The notes below the pieces were generated by a model that had not been told where the DNA came from, made no database searches, and saw only the letters and a program-made list of their open reading frames with translations. The translations under genes were made by a program, and so were the position numbers. A stretch of 35,791 nucleotides of DNA from the IMG/VR virus record IMGVR_UViG_3300025168_010621, positions 1-35,791 of that record. The stretch is one strand, 5' to 3'. Positions 21,343-31,546 of this stretch are shown here, piece after piece. The stretch comes from a virus. Every line of letters begins with the position of its first letter. Position 1 is the first letter of the stretch.

Positions 21343-21900
21343 ATGGCTTTATCAGCAACAATATCTGGTGATTGCAGATTGTTAACTATTGCAGGGGACT
21401 CTACTATGAGTGGAGCTCAAGTTGACTTATACTGGAATGACGCAACAATCACATCTGTACCTTACGACCCTTCTACCTTATTACCTATAACATCTTTAGA
21501 TGCTACAGGATCTTTAGTATTAAGTATAGCAAATTTTGTAGATGCTAGTGGACAACCTACTACAACATATACACATCTTAATGGTATATTTAAAATAGTT
21601 ATTACAGTAGCATCAGCATTAACGGCAGACACTGTTTATGAAATAGGAGCTGTAGGTATGTGCGATATTAATTGTTGTTTAGGAGCTAAAACAAAAGAAC
21701 TTATACAATGCAAGTGTGGAGATTGTTCAGAATGCACTAATATAATTTCAGATATAACAAAAATATACTTGCTTCTAAATGGAGCAAAAATTAACGTAGC
21801 TGGTTGTGTTCAAACTAATACGTTATATGAAGCATCAATTGATGAGTACTTAAAAGCAAAAACAATTTGTGGTACTAAAAATTGTCAATGCGACTGCTAA
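21343..21900 (+). CDS. Cys-rich structural or appendage protein, 185 aa
   Basis: The N-terminal 105 residues form a beta domain (ATISGDCRLLTIAGDSTMSG, then TTYTHLNGIFKIVITV). The C-terminal 75 residues are helical and rich in Cys (CDINCC, CKCGDCSEC, CGTKNCQCDC), with SDITKIYLLLNGAKINVAGC between clusters. Ten or more Cys suggest disulphides or metal binding in the mature virion. It precedes the 2613-aa protein by 11 bases and is surely co-transcribed. The C-terminus of the giant protein has a similar CxxC-then-helix style. It may be an adaptor that attaches the giant protein. Confidence 0.65.
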   Translation: MALSATISGDCRLLTIAGDSTMSGAQVDLYWNDATITSVPYDPSTLLPITSLDATGSLVLSIANFVDASGQPTTTYTHLNGIFKIVITVASALTADTVYEIGAVGMCDINCCLGAKTKELIQCKCGDCSECTNIISDITKIYLLLNGAKINVAGCVQTNTLYEASIDEYLKAKTICGTKNCQCDC

Positions 21901-21911
21901 AAAAATAAAAT

Positions 21912-24900
21912 ATGCCTTGGAATCCTCAAATACCACCTGCTCATAATCAGGCTAATAATTTCCACCCATGGAACGGTCTTAGATTTGTATTAGTCAAATT
22001 AGACAATCAGTCTTTACATATTATAAAGACTAGGTGGGGTGTATTTAGCTCAATAGGCGAAGGAGCAACAAGAAGATTTAATGGCTCTGTAGGAAATGGC
22101 GCTGGATACAATTATAAATTACATGCTGACAGAGGAGGTAATAGTGCTAGTTGTGATGTTCAAACTAGTGGTGCAGTATGGGATGCAAATGGTAGTGGCC
22201 ATGCAATTACTGTCGGAGGTCCAAATCAAGGAAACTCTATAAGTGCTGCTTGTATACCTTGGTTTAACGCAACTTCTTTTATACAACCTTCAACTCAACC
22301 AACTACTGGATGGAGAACTATGATAGATTGTGTTTCAGGTTGGGAAGGTGCAACTGGATCAAGTAGTCAATGGAGTGATTACCAACACATGGCTAGACCT
22401 AATGTAGATAATTATGCTTGTAGTGTTAATTCTGGAGGACCTCTTAATTATGCTATAGATCCAGGAGATATGCATGCTGGTACTCCTAGAATTTATTACA
22501 GTACAGGATCTAATGGTATGTTAGCTAATAATGGAAAAGGAGCTTATAATGATTCATTATGGTTTCATGAAAATCAATTTGCAAATAGTACTCCAACAAA
22601 CATTCCATGGGGAGCTGCAGGAAGTAGTCAAGGAGTATATTCTGGTGCTTCTATTGGAAACCCTATAGCATGGACTAGTAAAAGTATATATGCAACAGGA
22701 GGTTGGACTATGTATGACATTGTAGATAATTCTTCTATATTTTTTGCTGGTAGTGTTACTGGTTGTAGACCTGATGCTGCAGGAGTTGATGTTTATAATT
22801 TGGTTGAAACTGATATTTGTGCAGGTACTAATGTTATTTATGGCGCAGGAAAAGGTTTAACTGGTAGATTTGATTGGAGAATGCAACAATTTGAAGCTAC
22901 AAGTTATTATGCAATTATAGTATTTCCAACAAGCCCAAGTATGGCAGCTAATCCATCTGCTGATCCTATTATCCAAGACACAAAATTCGTATTACATTTT
23001 GATATGGATTCAGTAGCAATGCAAAAAATCTTTGGTGAGAATCATCATTTAAATACTTATAATAATCCATTTTATGGTTGGCAAGCTCAAGATACACTTG
23101 TAGGTATAGCACCAAGTTATCCAGGAGATGAAACAAATATGGCTTATTCTAATACTGGATTAACTCATAATTTATCTTCTGATACTAGTTGGAATGGTAG
23201 CCCTAGTATTGTAGTAGATAGTGTAAATGGTATTAGTAATGAAATAGGAGATTATTCTTCTTATGCAGCTTACAATGAAGACTTTTTCCAAGCTATTGGA
23301 GGTATATTAGATGGAGAGTTTGTATCTTTAAATGATGATTGGTGGAGTAAAAGTGGATCTGGTTCTAATCCTTGGAATGTTGATTTACTTAATGAATATC
23401 AAAAAGCTTTAATAGTTAACAGTGCATTTGATAGATATGATGACGCATTAACACCTGTTACTTTAGCTGATAAACAAGCTTGTATATTTGTAACTAAGAC
23501 ACCAGCTTCTGGAACACATTATAATACTATACATGATTATAACTTTTTTTCAAAACAAGATATGGTTAATGAGGATGACAATCCTTATTTTAATTTACAT
23601 ATTACAAGAAATGGAGATACAGTAGTTTTAAAAGATGTAGCTACAGGATTCCAAGATAAAGGAAGAGAAATGGATCCTGTATACTATGGTGGTTTATCTG
23701 ATGGAACTGCTTATGATAATGAAGGTATGACTATTGCTGGTCAATTTATTAAAGATTGGAAAGAAGGAGCAGGAACTAAATATCCAACTCCTCATGATAT
23801 GCCGATGTTAAGTATTCAATCTGCAGGTTTTGATTCTTTAATAGCAGATGAGCATAACACAAATGTAGGTACAAATCTTGATAATAGTAGTAGTACAGGC
23901 GGTGTAGCTAGAGGAGCTTTTTTTAGTTTTGATGCAAGAATTTATGGTGACGCTTCTAGTGGTCAAAGTGATTATAGAGCTTCTCATATGCATTTTACTA
24001 ATGCTGCTTATCTTTCTTCTAATTGGAGTCAACAATGGGGAATACAAGGTATAATTGGTAGAGGCTTACATGGAAGTGTTGCAGGTTTTGGTTCTACTAT
24101 TAATCCACCGATAAACACATATGGTGGAGCTACTTTTACAGATCAAACTTATGAAGTAGTATACATGGGTGCTACAACAATTCATAATGTTGGTGGTACT
24201 AATATTGGTTACAATTTTGTTACAAATGCTTCATTTCCTAGTACAGCTGTAAATTGGCAAATTCATAATACTAATTTAATAAATGGTACATATGGTGATG
24301 AAGGAATATATTGTTTTCCTACAGATGGTAATATTGAATGGCCTGATAATTTTACAAATGATTATAGTGTTTTTAATAAAAAAGGCCCGACTCCAATATC
24401 TGGTGTTGCTGGAGGTCCTGATGGAGCTTTAACTGTATTACATACTAATCACTCTACTCCAAATAAAAATAGATGGGCATTCCGTACAGGAAATGGTTTA
24501 TGTTATAACTCACATGTTGTAACTCCTTGTCCTACTCCTCCACAAAATCCATTTATACTTCCAGGTTTATGTGCTAATGGAGGTAGTTATATTTTAATGG
24601 CGTCTGGAACTTCAACAATAGTTGGAGATCAAACTTTATATATATATGATAATTTAGGTAATGTAGTTTATACAGAATCATTTACAGGAGGAACTGTTTA
24701 TAATACAACTCCTAATTGGTTATCTTTACAACCAGGAAATTATACTTATACTTGGGAATCTGTACATTGTTCTCCTTTTATATATTTTACTGGTACATTA
24801 AATATACCAAATCCAAGTCCAGCAATAAGTTTTACACATGATGTTGCTAACATAGTACTTACAGATCCAACTACATGTACTTCAAATGATGGTTCAATTT

Positions 24901-27900
24901 TAGGAGCTTTCAATGCGTCAAATGTTTCTGGATCTAATTTAACATCAGATAATTATAATTTAACTTGGGCTTTATATGAGCTTGATGCTACTTCAGGTTT
25001 ATATAATTATGTTGATCATGAGCATCCATTTTTATCTCAAGCTAACGGAGGGTTAAATTCAAATTATACTAATAATACTGGTAATACTGGTACAGGAGTA
25101 GCAGGTAGTGGATGTGCTGGTATAAATCCAGCAGGAGCTAGTTGCTCAGGATCTGAATATAATATAGCAAATAATTTAGATGATGGATGTTATAGATTAA
25201 TACTTTTTCCAAATCCAAGCAGTTTAAATTTACAAACATATACAGATCCATCAGGTGTATTATATTCTGATTTTACAGATCCTGCAACTAACGGTCCGTT
25301 AATGGCTTGTATGGAAATTTTTGATTTCTGTCTTACTTGCAGTAATGTTTTCAATGTAAATACATTTGGAACTACAACAACAACTTGTCATATATTAGAT
25401 GATGAAGATCAAGGTAATCTTGGAGTATGGACAGGATTGTTACCAAATAATGGTTATATAAATGGAGCTCCAAATCAACCAACAGATGTAGGTAGTATTA
25501 CAACAACTATCACTTCTGGAGGTACAGCTCCTTTTAATTTTATTGTTATGAACAGTGCAGGTCAAATGGTTGGTCAACTTGTAAATACTACTCTTACTAC
25601 ATTCACAGTAGACGGACTTCCACCAGATACATATACATTCCAAATAACGGATTCTAATCCAACGTTGCCTATGGTAATATCTACTCCATATACCATAAAT
25701 GCTCCAATACCTTTAAGCTGGACTACTCAACCTACAGTAACTAATCCTACATGTAGTTTAACTAATGGTATTATTTCTGGAGGTGTAGGAGATAGTCAAA
25801 CATGTGTTGGACCTTTAGAATATTGTTTATCTATATCAAACACATCTGTATGGGACACTATTATAACTGACGAATGGGTAGTAGAAGGATTAACAGCTGG
25901 AACAGCTGCTATATGGCAAGCAACTTCTACATTTAATAATGTTCCTCCTGGTACATATTATGTTTGGTTTAGAAATATTTGTGGATGTGCAATTCCTAGT
26001 GGAGTAATGACTGTAACTTCTGGAACTGCTTTAAATGGAGCTATTGTAAACAGTGCTGGAGCTTGTACAGGAGCTATTCCTACATTAACAGCAGGACTTA
26101 ATTCTGGAACAGCTCCATATTTATATGCGTGGTCTTCTGTTACAACAGGAACAAATGGTGTTGCAGAGCCTGGATTTATAGCTCCTGCAAATACATCTAA
26201 CGCATATACTCAAGTAACTTTAGGAGCTTTTGATTATGAAGTTACTATAACAGATAATGCAGGATGTACTTTAACTTTGACATACAGCACTTCTAGTGCA
26301 GGAGCTTTAAATATTAATACTATTGTTTCTCAAATAGGATGTTCAGGGGGTACAGGATATATTGATACTACAGTAACTGGTGGTACACCAAATTATACTT
26401 ATCAATGGTCAGGATCATCAACAGCAACTACTGCAGATTTAACTAGCTTAGCAGCTGGTACTTATACAGTAACAGTGACTGATGCCGCAGGATGTACTGT
26501 TACAGCTACTTATATTATAAATCCAACATATGGATTAGAAAAATTTCTTGATTTAAATCAATATGAATATAATTCACCATATGGATTAGCTCAAACAGGT
26601 ACAACATATGAAGATGCGTGGTATGGAAAATATGGAGGACCTACTTGTGCAACAGGAGATGACGGTACAATAAGATTAATGCTAGACGCTTCAGCACCTG
26701 TGTTAGGAGCAGCATTTCCTTATACAGTAGAAATTAGTAATGATGGAGGATTAAATTATTATCCTGTAAGAAATAATGCAGGTACAGTTTATACTGGAGC
26801 TAATGGTCTTGTATTAAATTATGATTCATATGATACAGCTACAGGATTTTTAACTTCAACAGGAGCAGCATGGGATCATGTAGTTGATGCAGCAGTTCCT
26901 TTTGTTTATTTTGAATTACAAGGTGGTACAGGAGGAGATGAGTGGGATCCAGGAGGAGGTTATGTAGATTTACCTTTTACAGCTGGGTCTGCTTGGCATT
27001 TTAAATTAACAGAAGTTGGATCAAGTCCTGCTTGTGAAATATTTGTTGATACTACTATATTACCTTCAGATCATCAGAATGTAGATGTAGGAGACAATAT
27101 AGCAACTTTAGTAAATGACCCTACTTGTTGTGGTTGTAATTCATATGGAGCATCAATGTTAGGCGCTTGTAATGGAAGTATAGCACCTACTCCTACATTA
27201 GGTACTTATGAAAATCATGTTGGAATTACTCCATTTGGATATTTATGGACTTATGCAGGGTTACCTACAACGTGTACTGTACCAGGGCATATTAATGTAA
27301 ATACTCAATGGACTAATCAAACAACTCAAAATTTAGCTTCTGAATGGCCTGGTGAATATACTTTAGTAGTAACAGATAGTTGTTCTGCAACAGATACAGA
27401 AACACTAACTTTACCAGATCCTATAGTATATGTTGATGATATTACTTGGACACATCCTTTATGTGCTGGATGTTGTGATGGAACTTTAACAGTTACAGCA
27501 CATGGAGGCAGTGGAAATTTAGAAGTATCTATTGATAATAGACAAAACTGGACTCCTATAACAGGAGGTAGTGTTACTCTTACTGGTTTATGTGATGGTA
27601 TACTTAATGTTTGGGTTAGAGATGATAGTGCTTGTGCTGTTGAATATTTTGCAGATTTAGATGATTCTATTTACGGATCATCATTTGACGATCACTGTTT
27701 TTCAGATGCAGATATAACTGGTATATTAACTACGTCAGGAACATGGACTCCTTCAAATAATAGTAGTGTAATGGGTACTCCTACTAATACAGCGTTTACT
27801 GGAGTAAATTATACAAGAATACAATTAATAGCAGTATCTAATTTTGTAGCAGCTAATACTTGTGTAACAAGTCATAACTTATTTCCAGGAGGAACAGATG

Positions 27901-29753
27901 GAGAAATAACATTACAATTACTTGGAGGTAATCCTCCGTATACTATATCTATGCAAACATTGATAGGTCCTGTGTATAGTCCTAGTACTGGTATGATTCC
28001 TTGTTCTGGTATTGGTCCTTTATCAACTTTAGTAGATCCTTGTACATTAACAGGACTACCAATACCAGGAAACAATTTAGCAGGAACTAGTATAATTACT
28101 ATAACAGATAACACTAGTGGAGTTTTAACTCAATGGTCTTCTGTTCCATCTACTGGGTTTGTAACAAGTGGAACTAATTTTACATTTGAACAAGTTAGTG
28201 TATCTAGAGATTTAAATTCTTCAGCTTTAGGTGCAGAATATATTATAACTGTACAAGATAGTACTGGCTGTGTTAATCAAGGTCAAATTGGTATGGACAA
28301 TGGTATGTTTAATTTAGTATCTATATATGGAGCTGAAAATTGCGATTGTATTTGTCCTTTAGGATTTACAATAGATACAGATCCTGGTTCACCTACATTT
28401 GAAGAATGTGTAAGTAATTTTATAGATCCTGTATGTTCAAATGGTACTATGGGATATTGGTCTTTATATAGTTATAATATGCCTGGAGGATCTTTACCTT
28501 CAAATTGGGGTTCTCTTGGGGCAGCTTTATATGGTCCATGGATAGGAGGAGTAGTATCTTATGGAACAGCTGTAACTTTAAATTTAGCTACACTACCGCT
28601 TAAAAAAAATATAGTAACAATTACACCTAATTTATTATATGATGATAATGTAGGAACACCTCAACTTGGAGTTGATTTAACTCTTTGGAATACTGTAGGA
28701 TTAACATCATACATAAATAGTAGAATACCAGACATAGCTGTATTTTTAACTCAACCAACATGGCCTATTACGCCTCCACCTCCACCAGTACCTACAGGAG
28801 AATGGATTGGTGATATAACAGAAGTTAATTTTCCTGCGCCTGTAGAAGTAATAATATGTATGGCGTCTGATGAAAAAATGAGAATGAAAGTTGATGGAAT
28901 AACTTATATTGAAATGGATGGAGATGATACTATTCCTGGTACTGTTACATCTAACTCAGATCATTTTAATATGTTCCCAATAATACTTCCTATGGGTATA
29001 CACACTATATCTTTTGAAGTTCAGAATAATACTGGACACGGATTTATGGCATATGATGTAATATCTAGTACAATGAGTACAGGAAATGTTTTTGTAGCAG
29101 AATGTTTAGCTCCTACTTACAGTCAACCTTTTCACGAAGCTAATTTAATATTAGATGTAAATGGAAATGCATTAAGTAGTAAAGTTTTAAATGGACAAGA
29201 AGTTTTATTAGGTAGTGTTTCTTATGGATACCAATGTTGTAATCCAGGTTCTGTAGTAAGCATTAGTAGTAATAATTTGTTCTGTACTACAGATATAACT
29301 GCACCATGTGAAGTTCCTTTAGATTGTGGATATTGTTTAGATCATGTAGGAAATCCTGCACCTCAATACACAGAAAAAGGACCTTGTGAAGATGCAACTA
29401 CAAATGGTATACCTCCTGTGTCATTAGGTAATGAATGGATAACAGATGTTTCTGCTTTATCTGATTTAGTTGAATGTCCAGCAGCTTTAGCAAATATAGC
29501 TTACTCTAAATTTGAAGGCGGTCTAGGTACAGATGTAATGGACATAAGATGTGCTTGGCTGGTAATTATGATAAAGCATATGTTAAAAAATCTAAATGTA
29601 TGTTTTACTTTAAGCGATATACAAGATGTGTTTGCAGGATTCTTAGATGAAGTATGTCCAACTTGTAAAGTAAAAAAAGCTCTTACACCAGCAGAAATGG
29701 CAGCAATAACAAATATGTTCACACTTAATACTAACGTAACTTTTGACTTTTAA
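21912..29753 (+). CDS. Giant adhesin-like virion protein with SprB-type repeats, 2613 aa
   Basis: A single uninterrupted frame of 7.8 kb. Residues about 1-930 form a Trp/Gly/Asn-rich beta region I do not recognise. Residues about 985-2120 hold some nine degenerate repeats of the SprB type: a start near PTC.....G, GG..PY.Y.W in the middle, and L..G.Y.V.VTD..GC at the end. The clearest (about 1475-1540) has VTGGTPNYTYQWSG and AGTYTVTVTDAAGC. SprB repeats occur in Bacteroidota surface adhesins used in gliding. Residues about 2145-2170 have a Cys-rich CICPLGF motif. Residues about 2180-2400 resemble a PA14-like fold (CMASDEKMRMKVDG, then GIHTISFEVQNN). The end is helical and Cys-containing (FAGFLDEVCPTCK). 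It has no signal peptide, so it is probably assembled into the virion as a tail spike or adhesin. It is followed after 11 bases by the fibre gene. Confidence 0.82.
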   Translation: MPWNPQIPPAHNQANNFHPWNGLRFVLVKLDNQSLHIIKTRWGVFSSIGEGATRRFNGSVGNGAGYNYKLHADRGGNSASCDVQTSGAVWDANGSGHAITVGGPNQGNSISAACIPWFNATSFIQPSTQPTTGWRTMIDCVSGWEGATGSSSQWSDYQHMARPNVDNYACSVNSGGPLNYAIDPGDMHAGTPRIYYSTGSNGMLANNGKGAYNDSLWFHENQFANSTPTNIPWGAAGSSQGVYSGASIGNPIAWTSKSIYATGGWTMYDIVDNSSIFFAGSVTGCRPDAAGVDVYNLVETDICAGTNVIYGAGKGLTGRFDWRMQQFEATSYYAIIVFPTSPSMAANPSADPIIQDTKFVLHFDMDSVAMQKIFGENHHLNTYNNPFYGWQAQDTLVGIAPSYPGDETNMAYSNTGLTHNLSSDTSWNGSPSIVVDSVNGISNEIGDYSSYAAYNEDFFQAIGGILDGEFVSLNDDWWSKSGSGSNPWNVDLLNEYQKALIVNSAFDRYDDALTPVTLADKQACIFVTKTPASGTHYNTIHDYNFFSKQDMVNEDDNPYFNLHITRNGDTVVLKDVATGFQDKGREMDPVYYGGLSDGTAYDNEGMTIAGQFIKDWKEGAGTKYPTPHDMPMLSIQSAGFDSLIADEHNTNVGTNLDNSSSTGGVARGAFFSFDARIYGDASSGQSDYRASHMHFTNAAYLSSNWSQQWGIQGIIGRGLHGSVAGFGSTINPPINTYGGATFTDQTYEVVYMGATTIHNVGGTNIGYNFVTNASFPSTAVNWQIHNTNLINGTYGDEGIYCFPTDGNIEWPDNFTNDYSVFNKKGPTPISGVAGGPDGALTVLHTNHSTPNKNRWAFRTGNGLCYNSHVVTPCPTPPQNPFILPGLCANGGSYILMASGTSTIVGDQTLYIYDNLGNVVYTESFTGGTVYNTTPNWLSLQPGNYTYTWESVHCSPFIYFTGTLNIPNPSPAISFTHDVANIVLTDPTTCTSNDGSILGAFNASNVSGSNLTSDNYNLTWALYELDATSGLYNYVDHEHPFLSQANGGLNSNYTNNTGNTGTGVAGSGCAGINPAGASCSGSEYNIANNLDDGCYRLILFPNPSSLNLQTYTDPSGVLYSDFTDPATNGPLMACMEIFDFCLTCSNVFNVNTFGTTTTTCHILDDEDQGNLGVWTGLLPNNGYINGAPNQPTDVGSITTTITSGGTAPFNFIVMNSAGQMVGQLVNTTLTTFTVDGLPPDTYTFQITDSNPTLPMVISTPYTINAPIPLSWTTQPTVTNPTCSLTNGIISGGVGDSQTCVGPLEYCLSISNTSVWDTIITDEWVVEGLTAGTAAIWQATSTFNNVPPGTYYVWFRNICGCAIPSGVMTVTSGTALNGAIVNSAGACTGAIPTLTAGLNSGTAPYLYAWSSVTTGTNGVAEPGFIAPANTSNAYTQVTLGAFDYEVTITDNAGCTLTLTYSTSSAGALNINTIVSQIGCSGGTGYIDTTVTGGTPNYTYQWSGSSTATTADLTSLAAGTYTVTVTDAAGCTVTATYIINPTYGLEKFLDLNQYEYNSPYGLAQTGTTYEDAWYGKYGGPTCATGDDGTIRLMLDASAPVLGAAFPYTVEISNDGGLNYYPVRNNAGTVYTGANGLVLNYDSYDTATGFLTSTGAAWDHVVDAAVPFVYFELQGGTGGDEWDPGGGYVDLPFTAGSAWHFKLTEVGSSPACEIFVDTTILPSDHQNVDVGDNIATLVNDPTCCGCNSYGASMLGACNGSIAPTPTLGTYENHVGITPFGYLWTYAGLPTTCTVPGHINVNTQWTNQTTQNLASEWPGEYTLVVTDSCSATDTETLTLPDPIVYVDDITWTHPLCAGCCDGTLTVTAHGGSGNLEVSIDNRQNWTPITGGSVTLTGLCDGILNVWVRDDSACAVEYFADLDDSIYGSSFDDHCFSDADITGILTTSGTWTPSNNSSVMGTPTNTAFTGVNYTRIQLIAVSNFVAANTCVTSHNLFPGGTDGEITLQLLGGNPPYTISMQTLIGPVYSPSTGMIPCSGIGPLSTLVDPCTLTGLPIPGNNLAGTSIITITDNTSGVLTQWSSVPSTGFVTSGTNFTFEQVSVSRDLNSSALGAEYIITVQDSTGCVNQGQIGMDNGMFNLVSIYGAENCDCICPLGFTIDTDPGSPTFEECVSNFIDPVCSNGTMGYWSLYSYNMPGGSLPSNWGSLGAALYGPWIGGVVSYGTAVTLNLATLPLKKNIVTITPNLLYDDNVGTPQLGVDLTLWNTVGLTSYINSRIPDIAVFLTQPTWPITPPPPPVPTGEWIGDITEVNFPAPVEVIICMASDEKMRMKVDGITYIEMDGDDTIPGTVTSNSDHFNMFPIILPMGIHTISFEVQNNTGHGFMAYDVISSTMSTGNVFVAECLAPTYSQPFHEANLILDVNGNALSSKVLNGQEVLLGSVSYGYQCCNPGSVVSISSNNLFCTTDITAPCEVPLDCGYCLDHVGNPAPQYTEKGPCEDATTNGIPPVSLGNEWITDVSALSDLVECPAALANIAYSKFEGGLGTDVMDIRCAWLVIMIKHMLKNLNVCFTLSDIQDVFAGFLDEVCPTCKVKKALTPAEMAAITNMFTLNTNVTFDF
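24870..28290 (+). repeat. SprB-like repeat region within the giant protein (about nine units)
   Basis: Unit starts are near residues 985, 1190, 1278, 1383, 1475, 1577, 1736, 1848 and 1986. Units share a Cys near the start followed by D/NG, a GG..P or G.AP turn, an aromatic strand, and a closing L..G.Y.....D...C. Spacing is irregular (65-150 residues), the units are divergent in DNA, and several carry insertions, so this is an old protein repeat and not a recent DNA duplication. Confidence 0.7.
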
Positions 29754-29764
29754 AATATAAAAAT

Positions 29765-31066
29765 ATGGCAACTCTAGTAAAAAACTTATCTTCTATTGAT
29801 TTAAACAATTTAAACTCATTATCAAATAATTATTATTTATACACTACTGATATTAGTACAGGTAGAGATAATAAAATCCGTTTAAATGATGTTATTAAAA
29901 GTTATAGAACTCTAGGAAGAGGAGTATCTATAATACAAGAACAATCTGTAGCTTCAGTAACTTTAAGATCTATATTAGGATCTGGAAATGTTATAAGAGT
30001 TGCAGAACAATCTGGATCAGTAAGCATCAGCCTTAACGAATCACAACTTAATTTAAATAAATGTAATAATACAACTTCTTTATTTTTACAAACTGTAAAT
30101 CTAGCTTCTAATGTAGGAGCAACAGTATTACCTACAGCTAATGGAGGTACTAATAAAAGTACTGCTTGGGTAGTAGGAGATATAGCTTATGCATCAGCAA
30201 CAAATACTTTAGGAGCTATTGCAGCTGCAGCATCAGGTAATGTATTATTATCTGCTGGTACTGGAACAATTCCAGCTTATGGTAAAGTTGGATTAGGAAC
30301 ACATGTAAATGGCTCATTACCAGTAGCTAACGGAGGATCAGGCCTTACAAGTATAGCAGCTAAAACTGTTTTAATAGGTGCAGGTACAGGTAATTTAGTT
30401 CCTTCTAATGTTCCAACAGCAGGACAAGTATTAATAGGACATGCGTCTGGCAATCCAGCATTTGCAAATATTACTTCAAGTGATGCTAGTGTAATTATTG
30501 CTAATGGTAATAATACTATAGATCTTGTAAGTAGAAGTTCTAAATTAGAATTAGCAGATGGAACTGATATGGTAGTTAGTTCAGGAACAAATACTGCAAC
30601 TGGAAGCGCTAAAACATTTAGTTACCAAAGAAGAATAATTAATTTAACAGGGGCTAGTAAAACTTGTGACTCTACAGAAACTGGATCTATATATACTTTA
30701 GATAGAGCTGCAGGAATGGCAATAACATTACCACCAGCGGTTGCAGGATATTGCTATGAGTTTCATATAATGACTACTTTTACAGGAACTTGTACTATTA
30801 CAGCTGCATCATCTGCTGATACATATGTAGGATCTGTTATAAATCACGACAAAGATGAAAAAGGATCTGTAGTAGCTTTAAATGAAAATATTTCTACTAG
30901 TGGATTTAACATACCAGGCTTAACTGATTACATATTAACTTTAGATGCAGACACTGACGGTAGGTTTCTAGGTGGTAAATTAAAGTTTACAGCTTTATCA
31001 GCTAGCAAATGGCACGTAGAAGGTACTCTATTTAATGATGGCTCTGTATCTCATATATTTAGTTAG
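29765..31066 (+). CDS. Tail-fibre protein, 433 aa
   Basis: The N-terminal 95 residues are probably the attachment part. Residues about 115-250 form fibre-shaft repeats (LPTANGGTNKS, LPVANGGSGLTS, GTGTIPAYG, GTGNLVPSN, SGNPAFANI) of the type G-T-G.....A.GQVL found in trimeric phage fibres. The C-terminal 150 residues form a beta domain (ITLPPAVAGYCYEF, CTITAASSADTY, KWHVEGTLFNDGSV) related in pattern to the ends of the protein at 4531. Lies 11 bases after the giant adhesin and probably co-assembles with it. It would bind a host surface receptor or hold the receptor-binding module. Confidence 0.8.
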   Translation: MATLVKNLSSIDLNNLNSLSNNYYLYTTDISTGRDNKIRLNDVIKSYRTLGRGVSIIQEQSVASVTLRSILGSGNVIRVAEQSGSVSISLNESQLNLNKCNNTTSLFLQTVNLASNVGATVLPTANGGTNKSTAWVVGDIAYASATNTLGAIAAAASGNVLLSAGTGTIPAYGKVGLGTHVNGSLPVANGGSGLTSIAAKTVLIGAGTGNLVPSNVPTAGQVLIGHASGNPAFANITSSDASVIIANGNNTIDLVSRSSKLELADGTDMVVSSGTNTATGSAKTFSYQRRIINLTGASKTCDSTETGSIYTLDRAAGMAITLPPAVAGYCYEFHIMTTFTGTCTITAASSADTYVGSVINHDKDEKGSVVALNENISTSGFNIPGLTDYILTLDADTDGRFLGGKLKFTALSASKWHVEGTLFNDGSVSHIFS

Positions 31067-31076
31067 AAATATTTTA

Positions 31077-31084
31077 TATATTTG
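31077..31084 (+). promoter_or_regulatory. Promoter -7 element TATATTTG before the 139-aa gene
   Basis: TATATTTG followed by CACC, 29 bases before ATG 31114, matches TAnnTTTG and the extended TTTGCACC seen at 4225. It sits in a 47-base gap after the fibre gene. It likely starts a late unit covering 31114 onward. Confidence 0.65.
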
Positions 31085-31113
31085 CACCATTATTAATAAA
31101 AAAAACTATAGAC

Positions 31114-31533
31114 ATGGCAACGAAAAAAAACAACGTTTACAAAAAACAACAATTAGTAGACTTATTAACTGGTTTACAAGATGTTCAAGACCTTAAAGGT
31201 GTTGAATTAGCAGTATGTTCTCAAAAGAACACAGAACTTATAGATGAATTATTAGCAGACATTGAGTTAAAAGCAAGACCTAATAAACAATTTGTAGATT
31301 TAGCAGCAGAAATGCAACAATTTAACATGGAAACTGAAATAGAAAAAGTTAAAGCTAAAGAACAAGAACCTGAAAATGCTAAAGTAATTCAAGAACGTAG
31401 AGAGCAATTAGATGAAGTTGCAAAACTACTACAAGAAGAGATAAAATGTAAGTTATTCAAGATAAATAAAAAAGATTTACCAGTTGATATTACAGGCAAA
31501 CAGGTAGGATTAATTAATTTAATAGTAACATAA
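31114..31533 (+). CDS. Helical hypothetical protein, 139 aa
   Basis: A charged protein, almost all helix, starting MATKKNNVYKKQQLVDLLTG. Residues about 68-115 form a likely coiled coil (FNMETEIEKVKAKEQEPENA then VIQERREQLDEVAKLLQEEI). There is no signal peptide. It follows its own promoter element and precedes the 525-aa protein by 13 bases. It might be a chaperone for fibre assembly, by analogy with small helical proteins next to fibre genes, but that is inference only. Confidence 0.7.
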   Translation: MATKKNNVYKKQQLVDLLTGLQDVQDLKGVELAVCSQKNTELIDELLADIELKARPNKQFVDLAAEMQQFNMETEIEKVKAKEQEPENAKVIQERREQLDEVAKLLQEEIKCKLFKINKKDLPVDITGKQVGLINLIVT

Positions 31534-31546
31534 AAAATAAAATTCA

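Noticed and set aside
24870-28290. Recent tandem DNA duplication or CRISPR-like array in the giant gene
   Set aside because: The repeats are irregular in length and divergent in DNA; only the protein pattern repeats.
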